From contig CALODV010000008.1 in assembly GCA_942492065.1 (NCBI GenBank), positions 744,001 to 808,000 of the forward strand: DNA of 64,000 nucleotides, written 5' to 3'. The notes under the pieces are model-generated. The model was not told the origin of the DNA. It was given only the letters and a program-made list of their open reading frames with translations, and did not search any database. Positions 9,708 through 18,524 of this stretch are shown here, piece after piece. The DNA comes from G963665815 sp942492065 (GTDB taxonomy: Bacteria > Cloacimonadota > Cloacimonadia > Cloacimonadales > JAIOQZ01). The position numbers and the translations under genes are program-made. The first letter of the stretch is position 1. Every line of letters starts with the position of its first letter.

Positions 9708-10142
9708 TTAATCAGCTTCAGATTTGATAAAACTCTCAATTTGTTTTCTTATCTGATCTCTGACAATTCTGGTTCTATGAAGGATTTCATCTTCAGACCC
9801 GTTAAAAGTTGATGGATCTTCAAAGCTCCAGTGCATTCTGCCATTGAGAACTAATCCCGGGAAAATAGGGCATTTCTCTGCTTTAGATTGATCGCAAACA
9901 GTTATTGTATAATTGTATCTTCTACCTGATTTAAAGAAATCAAATACACTATCAATACTGGCATTTTCAAGATTTATGCCAACTTCCTTCATGACGGTAA
10001 CCACATGTGGATTAATCTCAGCAGGCTCAAAACCAGCACTTTCAGCTATGAATTTGTCTCCTGCAAGGTAGTTAAGCCATGCTTCAGAAATCTGACTTCT
10101 GGCAGAATTATGAACACATATAAACAGAACTTTCTTTTTCAT
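9708..10142 (-). CDS. arsC: Arsenate reductase, thioredoxin-coupled low-MW phosphatase type
   Basis: 144 residues. The P-loop CVHNSARS gives nucleophile Cys9 and Arg15. Two further cysteines, Cys83 and Cys91 in CDQSKAEKCP, form the redox relay that separates ArsC from plain tyrosine phosphatases, and the DP loop Asp109 is present. It reduces arsenate to arsenite in the cytoplasm. ATG at 10142 is preferred over the TTG one codon upstream, because AAGGGA lies at proper spacing. No arsR, arsB or acr3 is nearby, so it stands alone; a role in protein-tyrosine dephosphorylation is a less likely alternative. Confidence 0.9.
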   Translation of the reverse strand: MKKKVLFICVHNSARSQISEAWLNYLAGDKFIAESAGFEPAEINPHVVTVMKEVGINLENASIDSVFDFFKSGRRYNYTITVCDQSKAEKCPIFPGLVLNGRMHWSFEDPSTFNGSEDEILHRTRIVRDQIRKQIESFIKSEAD

Positions 10143-10227
10143 CAAAATATCCCTTTTTATTCAGTTATTACACTAGATTGTTAACAATGAATAAAAATAA
10201 TGTAAAGCCCAAGATCTTTGAGTAAAA

Positions 10228-11076
10228 TTAAAGGAACTTGTATGAGAGCCCAATAGAACTATTCTGTTTGAATCTTCCTTTTGCGCTGATTTCTCTGTCA
10301 TACAGAAGTTGTGTACTGAATTTGATATTTATGAAAGAACTAAGTTTATAAGTAAGGGTATTCTGCCAGTCAATATCTGTTTCTTCCCAATAATCTTCAG
10401 CCGGAGTGCCTTCCAAATCATCTGATTCTGAATTGTAAAGGGCTTTGTAAAGAGTGAGGCTGCTTTTGAAATCGGCATTTTTTTCTGAAAAGATGATGCT
10501 GTAGTCTGCCACTAGTTCCAGACCGCCGTTATTGGTATTATCAATTTCATCATGTGAATTAATATTCTGTTTGAAAGCTCCACCAAATCTGCCTGAGAAT
10601 TCCTGAACATCATTTTTAATGAAGAATCTGGAAACACCAAAACTTTCAGTGAGGGTCATGGGGTTAACCGATTTAGTTTCTTCAGGCATACTTTCATCAA
10701 GGAATTGAGATTTAAACTTGAAGGCTGCAAACGGATCTACATATGAATTCAAAGTGAACAGTCCAAGAGATTCAAACTCAATGTTGTCAGTTGTTTTCGA
10801 TGGTTTCTCCCAATTATCTGTATCTTTGTTCTGAGTATGAGTTTGCCCGAACTCCAATAAGAGTTTATTCTTGCTGAGGAATTTATCATGCATTTGCTTT
10901 TCAGCTTTTAAATCTACGTTAGCAATCCAGTTAAAAGATCCGGATTCTCCTGCATCCCAATTGTCAGAGTAATAACTCTGATTAACATTAAGTCCTGAAG
11001 TTCCGCTTATTTTCCAGTCTTCAGCCTGGATAAAAACAGCAATAAGTAAAATAGTAAACACTAAAATCTTTTTCAT
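10228..11076 (-). CDS. DUF3078-type outer-membrane protein
   Basis: 282 residues with a signal peptide (MKKILVFTILLIAVFIQA). The mature start WKISGTSGLNVNQSYYSDNW is the typical entry of the DUF3078 family, followed by amphipathic beta-strand-like segments and a final aromatic strand ending SIGLSYKFL, as in outer-membrane barrels. AAGGAG precedes the ATG. It is a single gene, divergent from the propeller lipoprotein gene. Function of the family is not known to me; outer-membrane location is inferred. Confidence 0.8.
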   Translation of the reverse strand: MKKILVFTILLIAVFIQAEDWKISGTSGLNVNQSYYSDNWDAGESGSFNWIANVDLKAEKQMHDKFLSKNKLLLEFGQTHTQNKDTDNWEKPSKTTDNIEFESLGLFTLNSYVDPFAAFKFKSQFLDESMPEETKSVNPMTLTESFGVSRFFIKNDVQEFSGRFGGAFKQNINSHDEIDNTNNGGLELVADYSIIFSEKNADFKSSLTLYKALYNSESDDLEGTPAEDYWEETDIDWQNTLTYKLSSFINIKFSTQLLYDREISAKGRFKQNSSIGLSYKFL

Positions 11077-11258
11077 TATTTTCTCCTTAATTCTAATTCA
11101 TAAATATTAAACCAAGTTTTTTGATATTACAAGCATTTTTTTGAATTATGTCAAATAAAATTTTCAGGATACATTTTTTCAATATTATTCATACGGGGTT
11201 GAAAGTAAATTTCTTGACCATTTAATCACTATAGATAATTAAAGAGAAGGAGAATTTA

Positions 11259-12194
11259 ATGAAAAAAACGATGATATCCATTTCTTTAATTTTGGTCGTT
11301 CTGATTGGAGCATGTACAACAAACAAAGAACAAAAAGTGACTTTACTCGAAGCAGTTGATTCTCTTGGTTGGCAGCAAGACAATAATTATATTATATCGC
11401 AGCCTTCTTTTATTTCTGTTATCGATGATTTGCTGTTTATTGCAGATGACTCTCATGAAATTAAAATATATGAAACTGACAGTATGAATTTCATTAAAAA
11501 GTTCGGGGGACATGGAAGTGCACCGGGAGAATTTCAACTACCTAACAGTATTTTGAAGTTTGATGATGGTTATATCGTTTCAGATATGATTAATGGTAGA
11601 CTCCAGTATTTCGACAATGAATTGAATTATATCAAAAGTACTAAACAATTTGCACCATTTCAGCTTCTGGGTGATATGAGCAGCAATTTTGTCTGTACTC
11701 ATCCGTTGTTTCCCGGGGCTGCAATAATAAGGTTCGACAATGAACCTTTGACCAAGGCTGTTAATCTGGATAGTTTATATAAGCAGAATAATATTCAGGA
11801 AAACAGAGAAAAGGTAATTGATGCCTTGTACTATAATGGCAAGATCGTTCTTTCTTTTATTGAAAATAGTTTCTTACTCGTTATAGACGGAAATAAAAGA
11901 ACCAGGCTAGATTATCAGCTTGTTGAGGGGATGAATCCGGCTTATGTCACACATAATTATCCACACCTGACAGAAGATGGACTGATTGTAATGGTGACTG
12001 ATGTAGTAAATCCGGATAAGCAGAATCCTGTCATTAAATACAGCTTAATCAAATATAACTGGAATGGGGAAATCTTAAATATATTCAGACTGCCGGAAAA
12101 AATTCTGTTCCCTTTTACATGGGGATTTGATGGAGAACATGCCTATATATATGATATGGATAGCGGTAGGGTCTATAAATACAGAATTACTTAG
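11259..12194 (+). CDS. 6-bladed beta-propeller lipoprotein
   Basis: 311 residues, with a signal peptide and lipobox IGAC (Cys19). The mature domain carries an NHL/6-bladed-propeller signature: IYETDSMNFIKKFGGHGSAP is followed by GEFQLPNSI, and a second blade near GRLQYFDNELNYI. Such lipoproteins are common in FCB bacteria, often of unknown ligand. GAAGGAG precedes the ATG. It is followed by the TPR-esterase gene after about 70 bp. Confidence 0.75.
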   Translation: MKKTMISISLILVVLIGACTTNKEQKVTLLEAVDSLGWQQDNNYIISQPSFISVIDDLLFIADDSHEIKIYETDSMNFIKKFGGHGSAPGEFQLPNSILKFDDGYIVSDMINGRLQYFDNELNYIKSTKQFAPFQLLGDMSSNFVCTHPLFPGAAIIRFDNEPLTKAVNLDSLYKQNNIQENREKVIDALYYNGKIVLSFIENSFLLVIDGNKRTRLDYQLVEGMNPAYVTHNYPHLTEDGLIVMVTDVVNPDKQNPVIKYSLIKYNWNGEILNIFRLPEKILFPFTWGFDGEHAYIYDMDSGRVYKYRIT

Positions 12195-12262
12195 TATGCT
12201 GTAAAATATTATTGACAATTTTTCAGGGATGTTTTTAATCTTTGTAATGCAAGGAGTTGAAT

Positions 12263-13336
12263 ATGAAAAACAGCACAAAGTTTCTAACATTGATACTATT
12301 CTTTTTCAGTTTTCTTATATCTGCTGACGAGCTTGTTGATAAGCTCAAAATAGACTATAATGTCACACTCAGGCAAGCTTACAAACATTATAACGAGAAA
12401 AACTATCCCGAAGCAATCAAGCTATACAGAGAGTATATCGAGTCCAATGTAGGTGATTCTGGAAATCTATACAATTTATCATGTTGTTATGGTTTGAATA
12501 ATCAACCCGACGAAGCAGCAATCTATCTTAAAATTGCTTTTGAAAAAGGATTCAATGATCTGAACCATATAATGAATGATCCGGATTTTATTAATGTTCG
12601 TGATACTGAAGTGTTTAAGAAGACGGTGGAAGACTTAAAACAGCTTGTTCCTGAGAAAAAGTTTTTTGGTGAAACAGCTTATTATCCGGTTGAAATATAC
12701 TGTAAAAGCAGGATATACAAGAGTAAAGGCTTTAAGGCAGATACTGAGCCTAAGTTGGTCGTTGCATTCCATGGATGGGGAGATAATGTAGACAACTTTT
12801 CCAAATTAGGTCAGTTGTTTGATGCTTACAATGTTATTTTTCTTTCAATTCAAGCACCCTATGCATTTAAACCTGGAGACAAAATAGGATATTCCTGGGC
12901 AGATGGTTTTGGAGGAGATAATCCGGAACTTGCTGATATAACGAGGAATACAATGGTTAATTATGTGGATGCTGCAATCAAGGATGTGAGAAAAAGGTTT
13001 GGTTGTGAACAGACTTTTATTACCGGTTTCTCACAGGGAGGTTGGCTTACATACTTATATGGGATAAAGCATTATAAAACTATTGATGCTATGGTCCCGA
13101 TGGGCGGTTTCATGGACACAAACTTATATAGTAATAAGGAACTTCGCAGAGCATCTAAGATTCCTGTTCATTTAATACATGGTAATGAGGACAAAGTTGT
13201 AGATTTTAAAGAAGCAGAAAAAGCTTTAGCAATACTTAAGAAAGCTGGATATAATGCAGAACTCTATCCTTTTGATGGAGCTCATGTAATAAACAGAGAT
13301 TTAATGATGGAGATATTCTCAAAACTTCTTAACTAA
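12263..13336 (+). CDS. TPR-alpha/beta hydrolase (carboxylesterase/phospholipase-like), exported
   Basis: 357 residues from ATG 12263, which has AAGGAG six bases upstream; the TTG two codons earlier is rejected. After a signal peptide come TPR-like repeats (about residues 35-125: AYKHYNEKNYPEAIKLYREY), then an alpha/beta hydrolase. The nucleophile is Ser257 in GFSQGG, with Asp310 in HGNEDKVV and His341 in DGAHV. The oxyanion strand is VAFHGWGDN. It resembles the phospholipase/carboxylesterase group. Substrate unknown; a periplasmic esterase is inferred. A perfect palindromic terminator follows. Confidence 0.85.
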   Translation: MKNSTKFLTLILFFFSFLISADELVDKLKIDYNVTLRQAYKHYNEKNYPEAIKLYREYIESNVGDSGNLYNLSCCYGLNNQPDEAAIYLKIAFEKGFNDLNHIMNDPDFINVRDTEVFKKTVEDLKQLVPEKKFFGETAYYPVEIYCKSRIYKSKGFKADTEPKLVVAFHGWGDNVDNFSKLGQLFDAYNVIFLSIQAPYAFKPGDKIGYSWADGFGGDNPELADITRNTMVNYVDAAIKDVRKRFGCEQTFITGFSQGGWLTYLYGIKHYKTIDAMVPMGGFMDTNLYSNKELRRASKIPVHLIHGNEDKVVDFKEAEKALAILKKAGYNAELYPFDGAHVINRDLMMEIFSKLLN

Positions 13337-13350
13337 AATAATTGAATAAA

Positions 13351-13374
13351 AGCCTGACGATTAATCGTCAGGCT
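13351..13374. terminator. Bidirectional intrinsic terminator
   Basis: A perfect 10-bp inverted repeat (AGCCTGACGA / TCGTCAGGCT) with a TTAA loop, lying between the convergent esterase and PilZ genes. A-rich and T-containing flanks suit termination from both sides. Confidence 0.85.
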
Positions 13375-13398
13375 CAAAATTTATAAGATAACTTATTT

Positions 13399-13770
13399 TT
13401 ACTGATCTTCCTGATAAAGGTTGATTTCGTTCTCAAAATGATATTCATCTATCATGATGTTAATAAGCTTTGAGTTCTTTTCAGATACAACATCAAAAAG
13501 TATTCCAATAGCATAGTAGTCCGGATTAATATCTTTTGCAACCCATTTAACTGTTCCTGAAATAATAACATATTCATGACCGCCTACTTTTCTTGGTAAT
13601 TCTATCATGAATTCAAGGTGCATGTCTTTATCAATCTGGTGTTCGCAAATTAGTTTTAAACCTGTAAGGTTAATATCGGCTAGTACACCAATGAATTTCT
13701 TGTCTGATTTATTGTAAACTCTGGGATAAACTATAAGATTATCTCTTTTAAGACGTGGCTTTTGATCCAT
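13399..13770 (-). CDS. PilZ-domain protein
   Basis: 123 residues forming a single PilZ-type beta barrel, a cyclic-di-GMP receptor fold. The basic N-terminal switch is PRLKRD (residues 5-10), and the second motif reads DINLTG (residues 32-37), with Asn where the consensus has Ser. The rest (ISGTVKWV...YYAIGILFDVV) fits the family. Binding of c-di-GMP is plausible but the arginine spacing is shortened, so it could be a degenerate PilZ. It is adjacent to a small membrane protein gene on the same strand; no cyclase is in the window. Confidence 0.75.
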   Translation of the reverse strand: MDQKPRLKRDNLIVYPRVYNKSDKKFIGVLADINLTGLKLICEHQIDKDMHLEFMIELPRKVGGHEYVIISGTVKWVAKDINPDYYAIGILFDVVSEKNSKLINIMIDEYHFENEINLYQEDQ

Positions 13771-13863
13771 AATATCTCCAGTTATAAATATTGAATACAG
13801 GAATAAGTTAATTGATAAATCTGTTTATCAAAATTATTTTATATCACAAAACTAAAAAGTAAA

Positions 13864-14280
13864 TTAGAATCGAAGGAAAATCATACCACCGAAAACTAAT
13901 CCCATGACAAAAAGTATCATATGAATAACTTCTTCAAGAAATTCTCCTGAATTAGCACTTCCAAGATCATTTTTATAGATATTAAATCCGAGTCTGAAAA
14001 TTCCCATAACAATAACAACAGACAACATAAAGCGTATCTCAAAAATTCTGGAAAGAATATAAGATGCAAAAACACATAAGAGTCCGTCAAAGATGTAATT
14101 CATAATTTGTATGAAGCTGATATCAATACGATAATGCTTAGCTTTTGTTATTTTACGAAGTATACCTGTAATTGGGTAACCTACCACTATTGCAACATAT
14201 TGCGATACCCATGGCACTAACAATGAAATACCTATAGAAATAGCGTGAAGAGCTATTTTCAGCATAAGATTAACTGTCAT
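13864..14280 (-). CDS. Membrane protein, unknown function
   Basis: 138 residues with about four transmembrane segments (near residues 8-35, 60-80, 83-100 and 118-137). AAGGAG lies upstream of the ATG at normal spacing. It is on the same strand as the PilZ gene about 90 bp downstream and may be cotranscribed with it. I do not recognise a family. Confidence 0.7.
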   Translation of the reverse strand: MTVNLMLKIALHAISIGISLLVPWVSQYVAIVVGYPITGILRKITKAKHYRIDISFIQIMNYIFDGLLCVFASYILSRIFEIRFMLSVVIVMGIFRLGFNIYKNDLGSANSGEFLEEVIHMILFVMGLVFGGMIFLRF

Positions 14281-14663
14281 AAATTCTCCTTTGTACAGCC
14301 AACAAAAAGTTGAATAAATTTATATATTCAAGTCCTTGTAAATGTATATTAAAGTCAAGTAAAATCTTATCAACCTTTTACATGATAATTCACTTTTAAT
14401 GATATAGTATAAGCATAGGTCATTCTTCCAAGGATGCTGCTGTTAAGACTGTTTGTACATACATATATATATGTCTTTCCTTCTTGAATTGTTGTTCACT
14501 TAGATTGACTTTATTTAGCAACATCTTGAAACACTCTTACTTTAAACAGGTTTGCATCGCTTAATGAAAATAAAGATAATATTTGTTGACAGTGTAGTTT
14601 GATTATTTTAACAAAAAAATTAAAATGGTATAAAATGTATATTTTTAATGCTGGAGAAAATTA
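14281..14663. other. Intergenic, no gene seen
   Basis: 383 bp of AT-rich sequence between two divergent genes. A short alternating palindrome (CATATATATATG near 14465) and a TTGACA at 14586-14591 are visible, but no well-spaced -10 and no tRNA or riboswitch pattern that I recognise. It presumably holds both divergent promoters. Confidence 0.5.
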
Positions 14664-15653
14664 ATGATAATTATCTTAAAAAAACAGTGTAATGAAAAAG
14701 CATTGATTAGAATAGAAAATATGTTTTCAGAGAATAGTATTGATCCTAAAAGGGGCAGTACTCACGGAAGATCGACAATAAGTGTTTCTACTTTGGTTCC
14801 TTCTGCTCTTTTTCACAGAATTGAAGTTGATGAAGATGTTGATACTGTATTGTTTGAAGATGATGAATTAATAAAAGAAGATTTTACAGGAATAGAAGTT
14901 AATGGCAGGAAACTTTGCGGTGATGACTTCACAGTAATTGCCGGACCATGTGCTATAGATAACTACAACAGACTTCAAGAAACTGCATTTGCTCTAAAAG
15001 AAGCCGGCATCAGTTTTTTTCGTGGAGGAGCCTACAAGCTGCGTACCTCTCCTTATTCTTTTTCCGGGATAGGAGAGAAGGGGCTGGAATATCTTAAAAG
15101 AGTTAGTGAAGAAACCGGTTTGGCTACCGTTTCCGAAATAATCAGCGAAAAAGATGTGGATATGATGTCTGAACTCGTTGATGTAATTCAAGTTGGTACA
15201 AGAAACATGTTTAATTATAATTTGCTCTCTGAACTCGGAAAAATTGATAACCCCATAATCCTTAAAAGAGGTATGTGCAGTAATTACAGAGAGTGGATTC
15301 TTGCCGCCGAATACATTAAGAAACAGGGTAACAACAAGATTGTTTTGTGTGAACGAGGAATCAGAACATTCGAGAAGTCTACACGTAACACAATAGATAT
15401 TACTTCAATACCTATAATTAAGTCTAAAACCGGATTCCCTATCATTATCGACCCTTCTCACAGTACAGGTCAGCGCTCTCTTGTTGAGTCTATTTCTTAT
15501 GCCGCGGCTGCAGCCGGAGCAGATGGTCTACTTATTGAAACTGAGATTGATCCGGATTCTTCACCTGTTGACAGCTTTCAGACAATAGATATCGAACTGC
15601 TCAAGAAGATCCTGAGAAAGTCAAAAGAGATAAGGAGTATTGTTTCCGAATAA
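14664..15653 (+). CDS. aroF: 3-deoxy-7-phosphoheptulonate (DAHP) synthase, AroA(Q)/beta type
   Basis: First enzyme of the shikimate pathway, condensing PEP and erythrose-4-phosphate. 329 residues: an N-terminal ferredoxin-like regulatory domain (residues 1-70) as in Thermotoga-type enzymes, then the barrel with AGPCAI, RGGAYKLRTSPYSFSG and IDPSHSTG metal/substrate motifs. The regulatory domain implies feedback inhibition by an aromatic amino acid. GGAG precedes the ATG. It is monocistronic: no other aro gene is adjacent, and a strong terminator follows. Confidence 0.95.
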   Translation: MIIILKKQCNEKALIRIENMFSENSIDPKRGSTHGRSTISVSTLVPSALFHRIEVDEDVDTVLFEDDELIKEDFTGIEVNGRKLCGDDFTVIAGPCAIDNYNRLQETAFALKEAGISFFRGGAYKLRTSPYSFSGIGEKGLEYLKRVSEETGLATVSEIISEKDVDMMSELVDVIQVGTRNMFNYNLLSELGKIDNPIILKRGMCSNYREWILAAEYIKKQGNNKIVLCERGIRTFEKSTRNTIDITSIPIIKSKTGFPIIIDPSHSTGQRSLVESISYAAAAAGADGLLIETEIDPDSSPVDSFQTIDIELLKKILRKSKEIRSIVSE

Positions 15654-15685
15654 TTTTTTTTAAACCTATATATCAGTATAAAGAC

Positions 15686-15716
15686 AAAAGAACAGATCTT
15701 GTTGATCTGTTCTTTT
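15686..15716 (+). terminator. Intrinsic terminator after DAHP synthase gene
   Basis: A perfect 13-bp stem (15686-15698 with 15704-15716) and TTGTT loop, with the arm ending in TTTT. Confidence 0.9.
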
Positions 15717-15729
15717 ATTGTGTAACGAA

Positions 15730-16424
15730 AACCACCTGCTATGCGGGTGGTTCCAAAAAGCTTTAGCTTTGCACAAAAATTCCTCCTAAGTTAAAGTTGT
15801 AGTGTTCAGCTGCATCAATAACCAAGGAGGAAATATTGGATAATAGCACTTTATCCCATACAACATGGAATTGCAAATACCATATTATATTTGCCCCCAA
15901 ATATAGGCGACAAATAATTTACCGCAAATTAAAAAAAGATATTGGAGAGATTCTTCGAACACTTTGTGCCCGAAAACAAGTAGAAATTCTAGCCGCAGAA
16001 GCTTGTCCAGATCACATCCATATGCTTTTGAAGATTCCCCCTAAGTATAGTGTCTCATCAATCATGGGATACTTGAAGGGTAAGAGTAGTTTAATGATTT
16101 TTGACCGACATGCGAACTTGAAATACAAATACGGCAGACGAAATTTCTGGTGTAGAGGCTATTTTGTGGATACGGTTGGCAAGAACGAAAAGCGAATATC
16201 AGATTATGTCAAGAATCAACTTCAGGAAGACATGATAGCGGATCAACTGACGATCAAAGAATTGGTAGACCCGTTTACGGGTAAGCTAGAAAAATAAGGC
16301 ACAGAGAAATCCCTTTAGGGATAGCCTGAGAACATTTGCAGCTGGCAGAATTTCAGAGGGCGCGAGCCTTTGCCCGTAAGAGCCCTTATAGGGCTAGTGC
16401 AAACCTCCCGCTGAGCGGGAGGTT
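15730..16424 (+). mobile_element. IS200/IS605-family insertion sequence (IS200 type, tnpA only)
   Basis: Bounded by subterminal hairpins expected of single-strand-transposing elements. The left hairpin is AACCACCTGC-TAT-GCGGGTGGTT (15730-15752, one G-T pair) and the right is AACCTCCCGC-TGA-GCGGGAGGTT (16402-16424, perfect). Additional small hairpins sit at 15757-15770, 16307-16320 and 16381-16395. Only the Y1 transposase gene is present, with no tnpB or RNA-guided nuclease. No target duplication is expected for this family. It lies between two intact genes (after the aroF terminator), so it disrupts nothing visible. Exact ends are uncertain by a few bases. Confidence 0.85.
15836..16297 (+). 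CDS. tnpA: IS200/IS605 Y1 transposase TnpA
   Basis: 153 residues, full family length. It has the HUH metal-binding motif in CPDHIHMLLKIP and a catalytic tyrosine in the C-terminal helix (RISDYVKNQLQED). N-terminal WNCKYHIIFAPKYRR is the usual family start. Translation begins at TTG with AAGGAGG six bases upstream. The reading frame is intact, so the element may be active. Confidence 0.95.
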   Translation: MDNSTLSHTTWNCKYHIIFAPKYRRQIIYRKLKKDIGEILRTLCARKQVEILAAEACPDHIHMLLKIPPKYSVSSIMGYLKGKSSLMIFDRHANLKYKYGRRNFWCRGYFVDTVGKNEKRISDYVKNQLQEDMIADQLTIKELVDPFTGKLEK

Positions 16425-16470
16425 CTGATTATGCATATCATTTATTTATAAACCATTTATAGTGAGACTA

Positions 16471-18006
16471 TTATTCCGTGATAAAGTTTATTCCCTGAGC
16501 AAGAGGTAATGCTGTTCCCCAGTTGATAGTATTGGTCTGACGTCTCATGTAGGCTTTCCATGAATCTGAACCGGCTTCTCGTCCACCACCGGTATCTTTC
16601 TCTCCACCGAAAGCTCCACCAATCTCAGCTCCGTTTGTTCCCAGATTTACATTGGCAATACCGCAATCAGAGCCTTTATGAGACAGGAATTGTTCCATAG
16701 TTCTCATATTTGTTGTAAAGATAGATGATGAAAGTCCCTGATCAACACCATTCTGAATCTCAATTGCTTCATCTATGGTTTTAAATGTTGTAATATAAAG
16801 GATAGGAGCAAAAGTTTCTTCCTTCATCATAGGCAGATCTTTGTCTGCAAGAACGATGGTCGGTTCTACATAACTTCCCTTTTCGTATCCTTTAAGCTTA
16901 TATTTCCCCCCACCATAGACTATGTCTCCACCTTCTTTCTTAATATTGGAAACAGCATTCATCATGTCCTGAACGGCAGAATCATCAACAAGCGGTCCCA
17001 TAAGAGTATTCTCATCCATGGGATTTCCTATTCTGATCTGATTATATCCATTAATAAGCCTTTCAAGAAACTCTTCTTTCAGGGATTCATGCAGAATTAT
17101 TCTTCTTGTAGATGTGCATCTCTGACCTGCAGTGCCTACTGCACCAAATAAAACAGCTCTTACTGCCATTTTAATATCTGCATCTTCAGATACGATAACT
17201 GCATTGTTACCACCAAGTTCAAGGATTGTTCTTCCAAGTCTCTTTGCAACTGCTTGACCAATTCTTCTACCCATATTGCAGCTTCCGGTAGCACTTACAA
17301 GAGGAATTCTACGGTCATTATTGATTTTTTCTCCAATTACACTTCCTTTGCCGATTATAAGATTGAATGCTCCATCGATATCATATTTGTCTACAATAGG
17401 AGCAATAATATTATGGATGGCTATAGCTGTAAGAGGTGTTTTCGATGATGGTTTCAAAAGATTAACATCTCCGCATACCGCAGCAATAAGGCAATTCCAA
17501 GACCAGACAGCAACGGGGAAGTTAAAGGCAGTGATTACTCCCACTACTCCAAGAGGGTGCCATTGTTCGTACATTCTGTGATAAGGTCTCTCACTGTGCA
17601 TTGTGTTTCCATACATCTGCCTGGATAGTCCAACTGCAAAGTCTGCAATATCAATCATTTCCTGAACTTCACCAAGACCCTCATTGTAGATTTTACCCAT
17701 CTCCAAGGTTACCAGCTTACCCAAAGATTCTTTATGTTTTCTGAGTTGTTCTCCAATTTCACGGATAATCTCTCCTCGAAGTGGAGCAGGTTTAATTTTC
17801 CATTTTTCGAAAGCTTTAACCGCTTTTTTCATTACTTTTTCGTAATCTTCTTCAGTTGCCTGAATGACAGCAGCAATAGGTTTGCCGTCTATAGGAGAGT
17901 AAGAAATAAGTTCTTTACCTGTCGTTTTAATCCAGCCATCAGCTGAACCGGTTGTTGCCCCATAGTTTACATTTTTAATTCCTAGTTCTTTGAGAAATTC
18001 GTTCAT
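16471..18006 (-). CDS. amaB: ALDH7-family aldehyde dehydrogenase (aminoadipate-semialdehyde dehydrogenase-like)
   Basis: 511 residues. NAD-dependent oxidation of an aldehyde; family members act on alpha-aminoadipate semialdehyde in lysine catabolism or on betaine aldehyde. Catalytic Cys297 lies in GQRCTSTRR and the general base Glu263 in ILELGGNNA. The C-terminus GGGREAGSDSWKAYMRRQT is the ALDH7 signature. A GGAGG-like site (AGGAAAAC) precedes the ATG. No lysine-degradation genes are adjacent, so the physiological aldehyde is not settled. Confidence 0.92.
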   Translation of the reverse strand: MNEFLKELGIKNVNYGATTGSADGWIKTTGKELISYSPIDGKPIAAVIQATEEDYEKVMKKAVKAFEKWKIKPAPLRGEIIREIGEQLRKHKESLGKLVTLEMGKIYNEGLGEVQEMIDIADFAVGLSRQMYGNTMHSERPYHRMYEQWHPLGVVGVITAFNFPVAVWSWNCLIAAVCGDVNLLKPSSKTPLTAIAIHNIIAPIVDKYDIDGAFNLIIGKGSVIGEKINNDRRIPLVSATGSCNMGRRIGQAVAKRLGRTILELGGNNAVIVSEDADIKMAVRAVLFGAVGTAGQRCTSTRRIILHESLKEEFLERLINGYNQIRIGNPMDENTLMGPLVDDSAVQDMMNAVSNIKKEGGDIVYGGGKYKLKGYEKGSYVEPTIVLADKDLPMMKEETFAPILYITTFKTIDEAIEIQNGVDQGLSSSIFTTNMRTMEQFLSHKGSDCGIANVNLGTNGAEIGGAFGGEKDTGGGREAGSDSWKAYMRRQTNTINWGTALPLAQGINFITE

Positions 18007-18524
18007 TGTTTTCCTCCAATATATTTTAGTAAGTTAAAATAATAATGATGGAAATTAATGAGAGTTTAAATCGGGATACTCATTAATATTCCTTCATCTG
18101 GATGGAAAAATGATGCAAAATCCTGCTATTATGAATTGATATTCATAAAATAAGGTAATATGATTGTTTTTTCACATCTTCTTTCCAAACACGGGAGGCT
18201 CATCTGTTTCCGGATAAACCCTATCGGCTTATATCTCATAGCTGGCTTGCCTTAGATATATAAGCTCGAAGACGCTGTCAGGGAATTTCAGCACTGTTAA
18301 ATGTCAAGACAATATCTGACTGTTTCTTTTCAGAGAAATCTGTTTATAATGACTCATATGCAATTTTATTGATTTAATTCTTTACATGTTTTGTTTTTTT
18401 CTGAAATTGACAAATATAAAAGCTCTTTGCAAAATTATTTTAATTTTTAATATATAGTTAATAATTATATATTCTATTTTCTAAAATGCAAAGATCTCAT
18501 TAACAGAAAGACAGGTCAGAATAT
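18007..18524. other. Intergenic with a GC-richer, structured-looking segment
   Basis: 518 bp between divergent genes. Most is very AT-rich, but 18180-18300 is distinctly richer in G+C and contains inverted repeats (for example GCTTATATCT near 18230 with AGATATATAAGC near 18256, and GCTG...CAGC at 18277-18295). It could be a leader RNA of the ALDH gene (minus strand), a small RNA or a decayed repeat; I match it to no known riboswitch. A possible promoter for the rightward gene is TTGACA at 18407 with CAAAAT 17 bases on. Confidence 0.4.
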
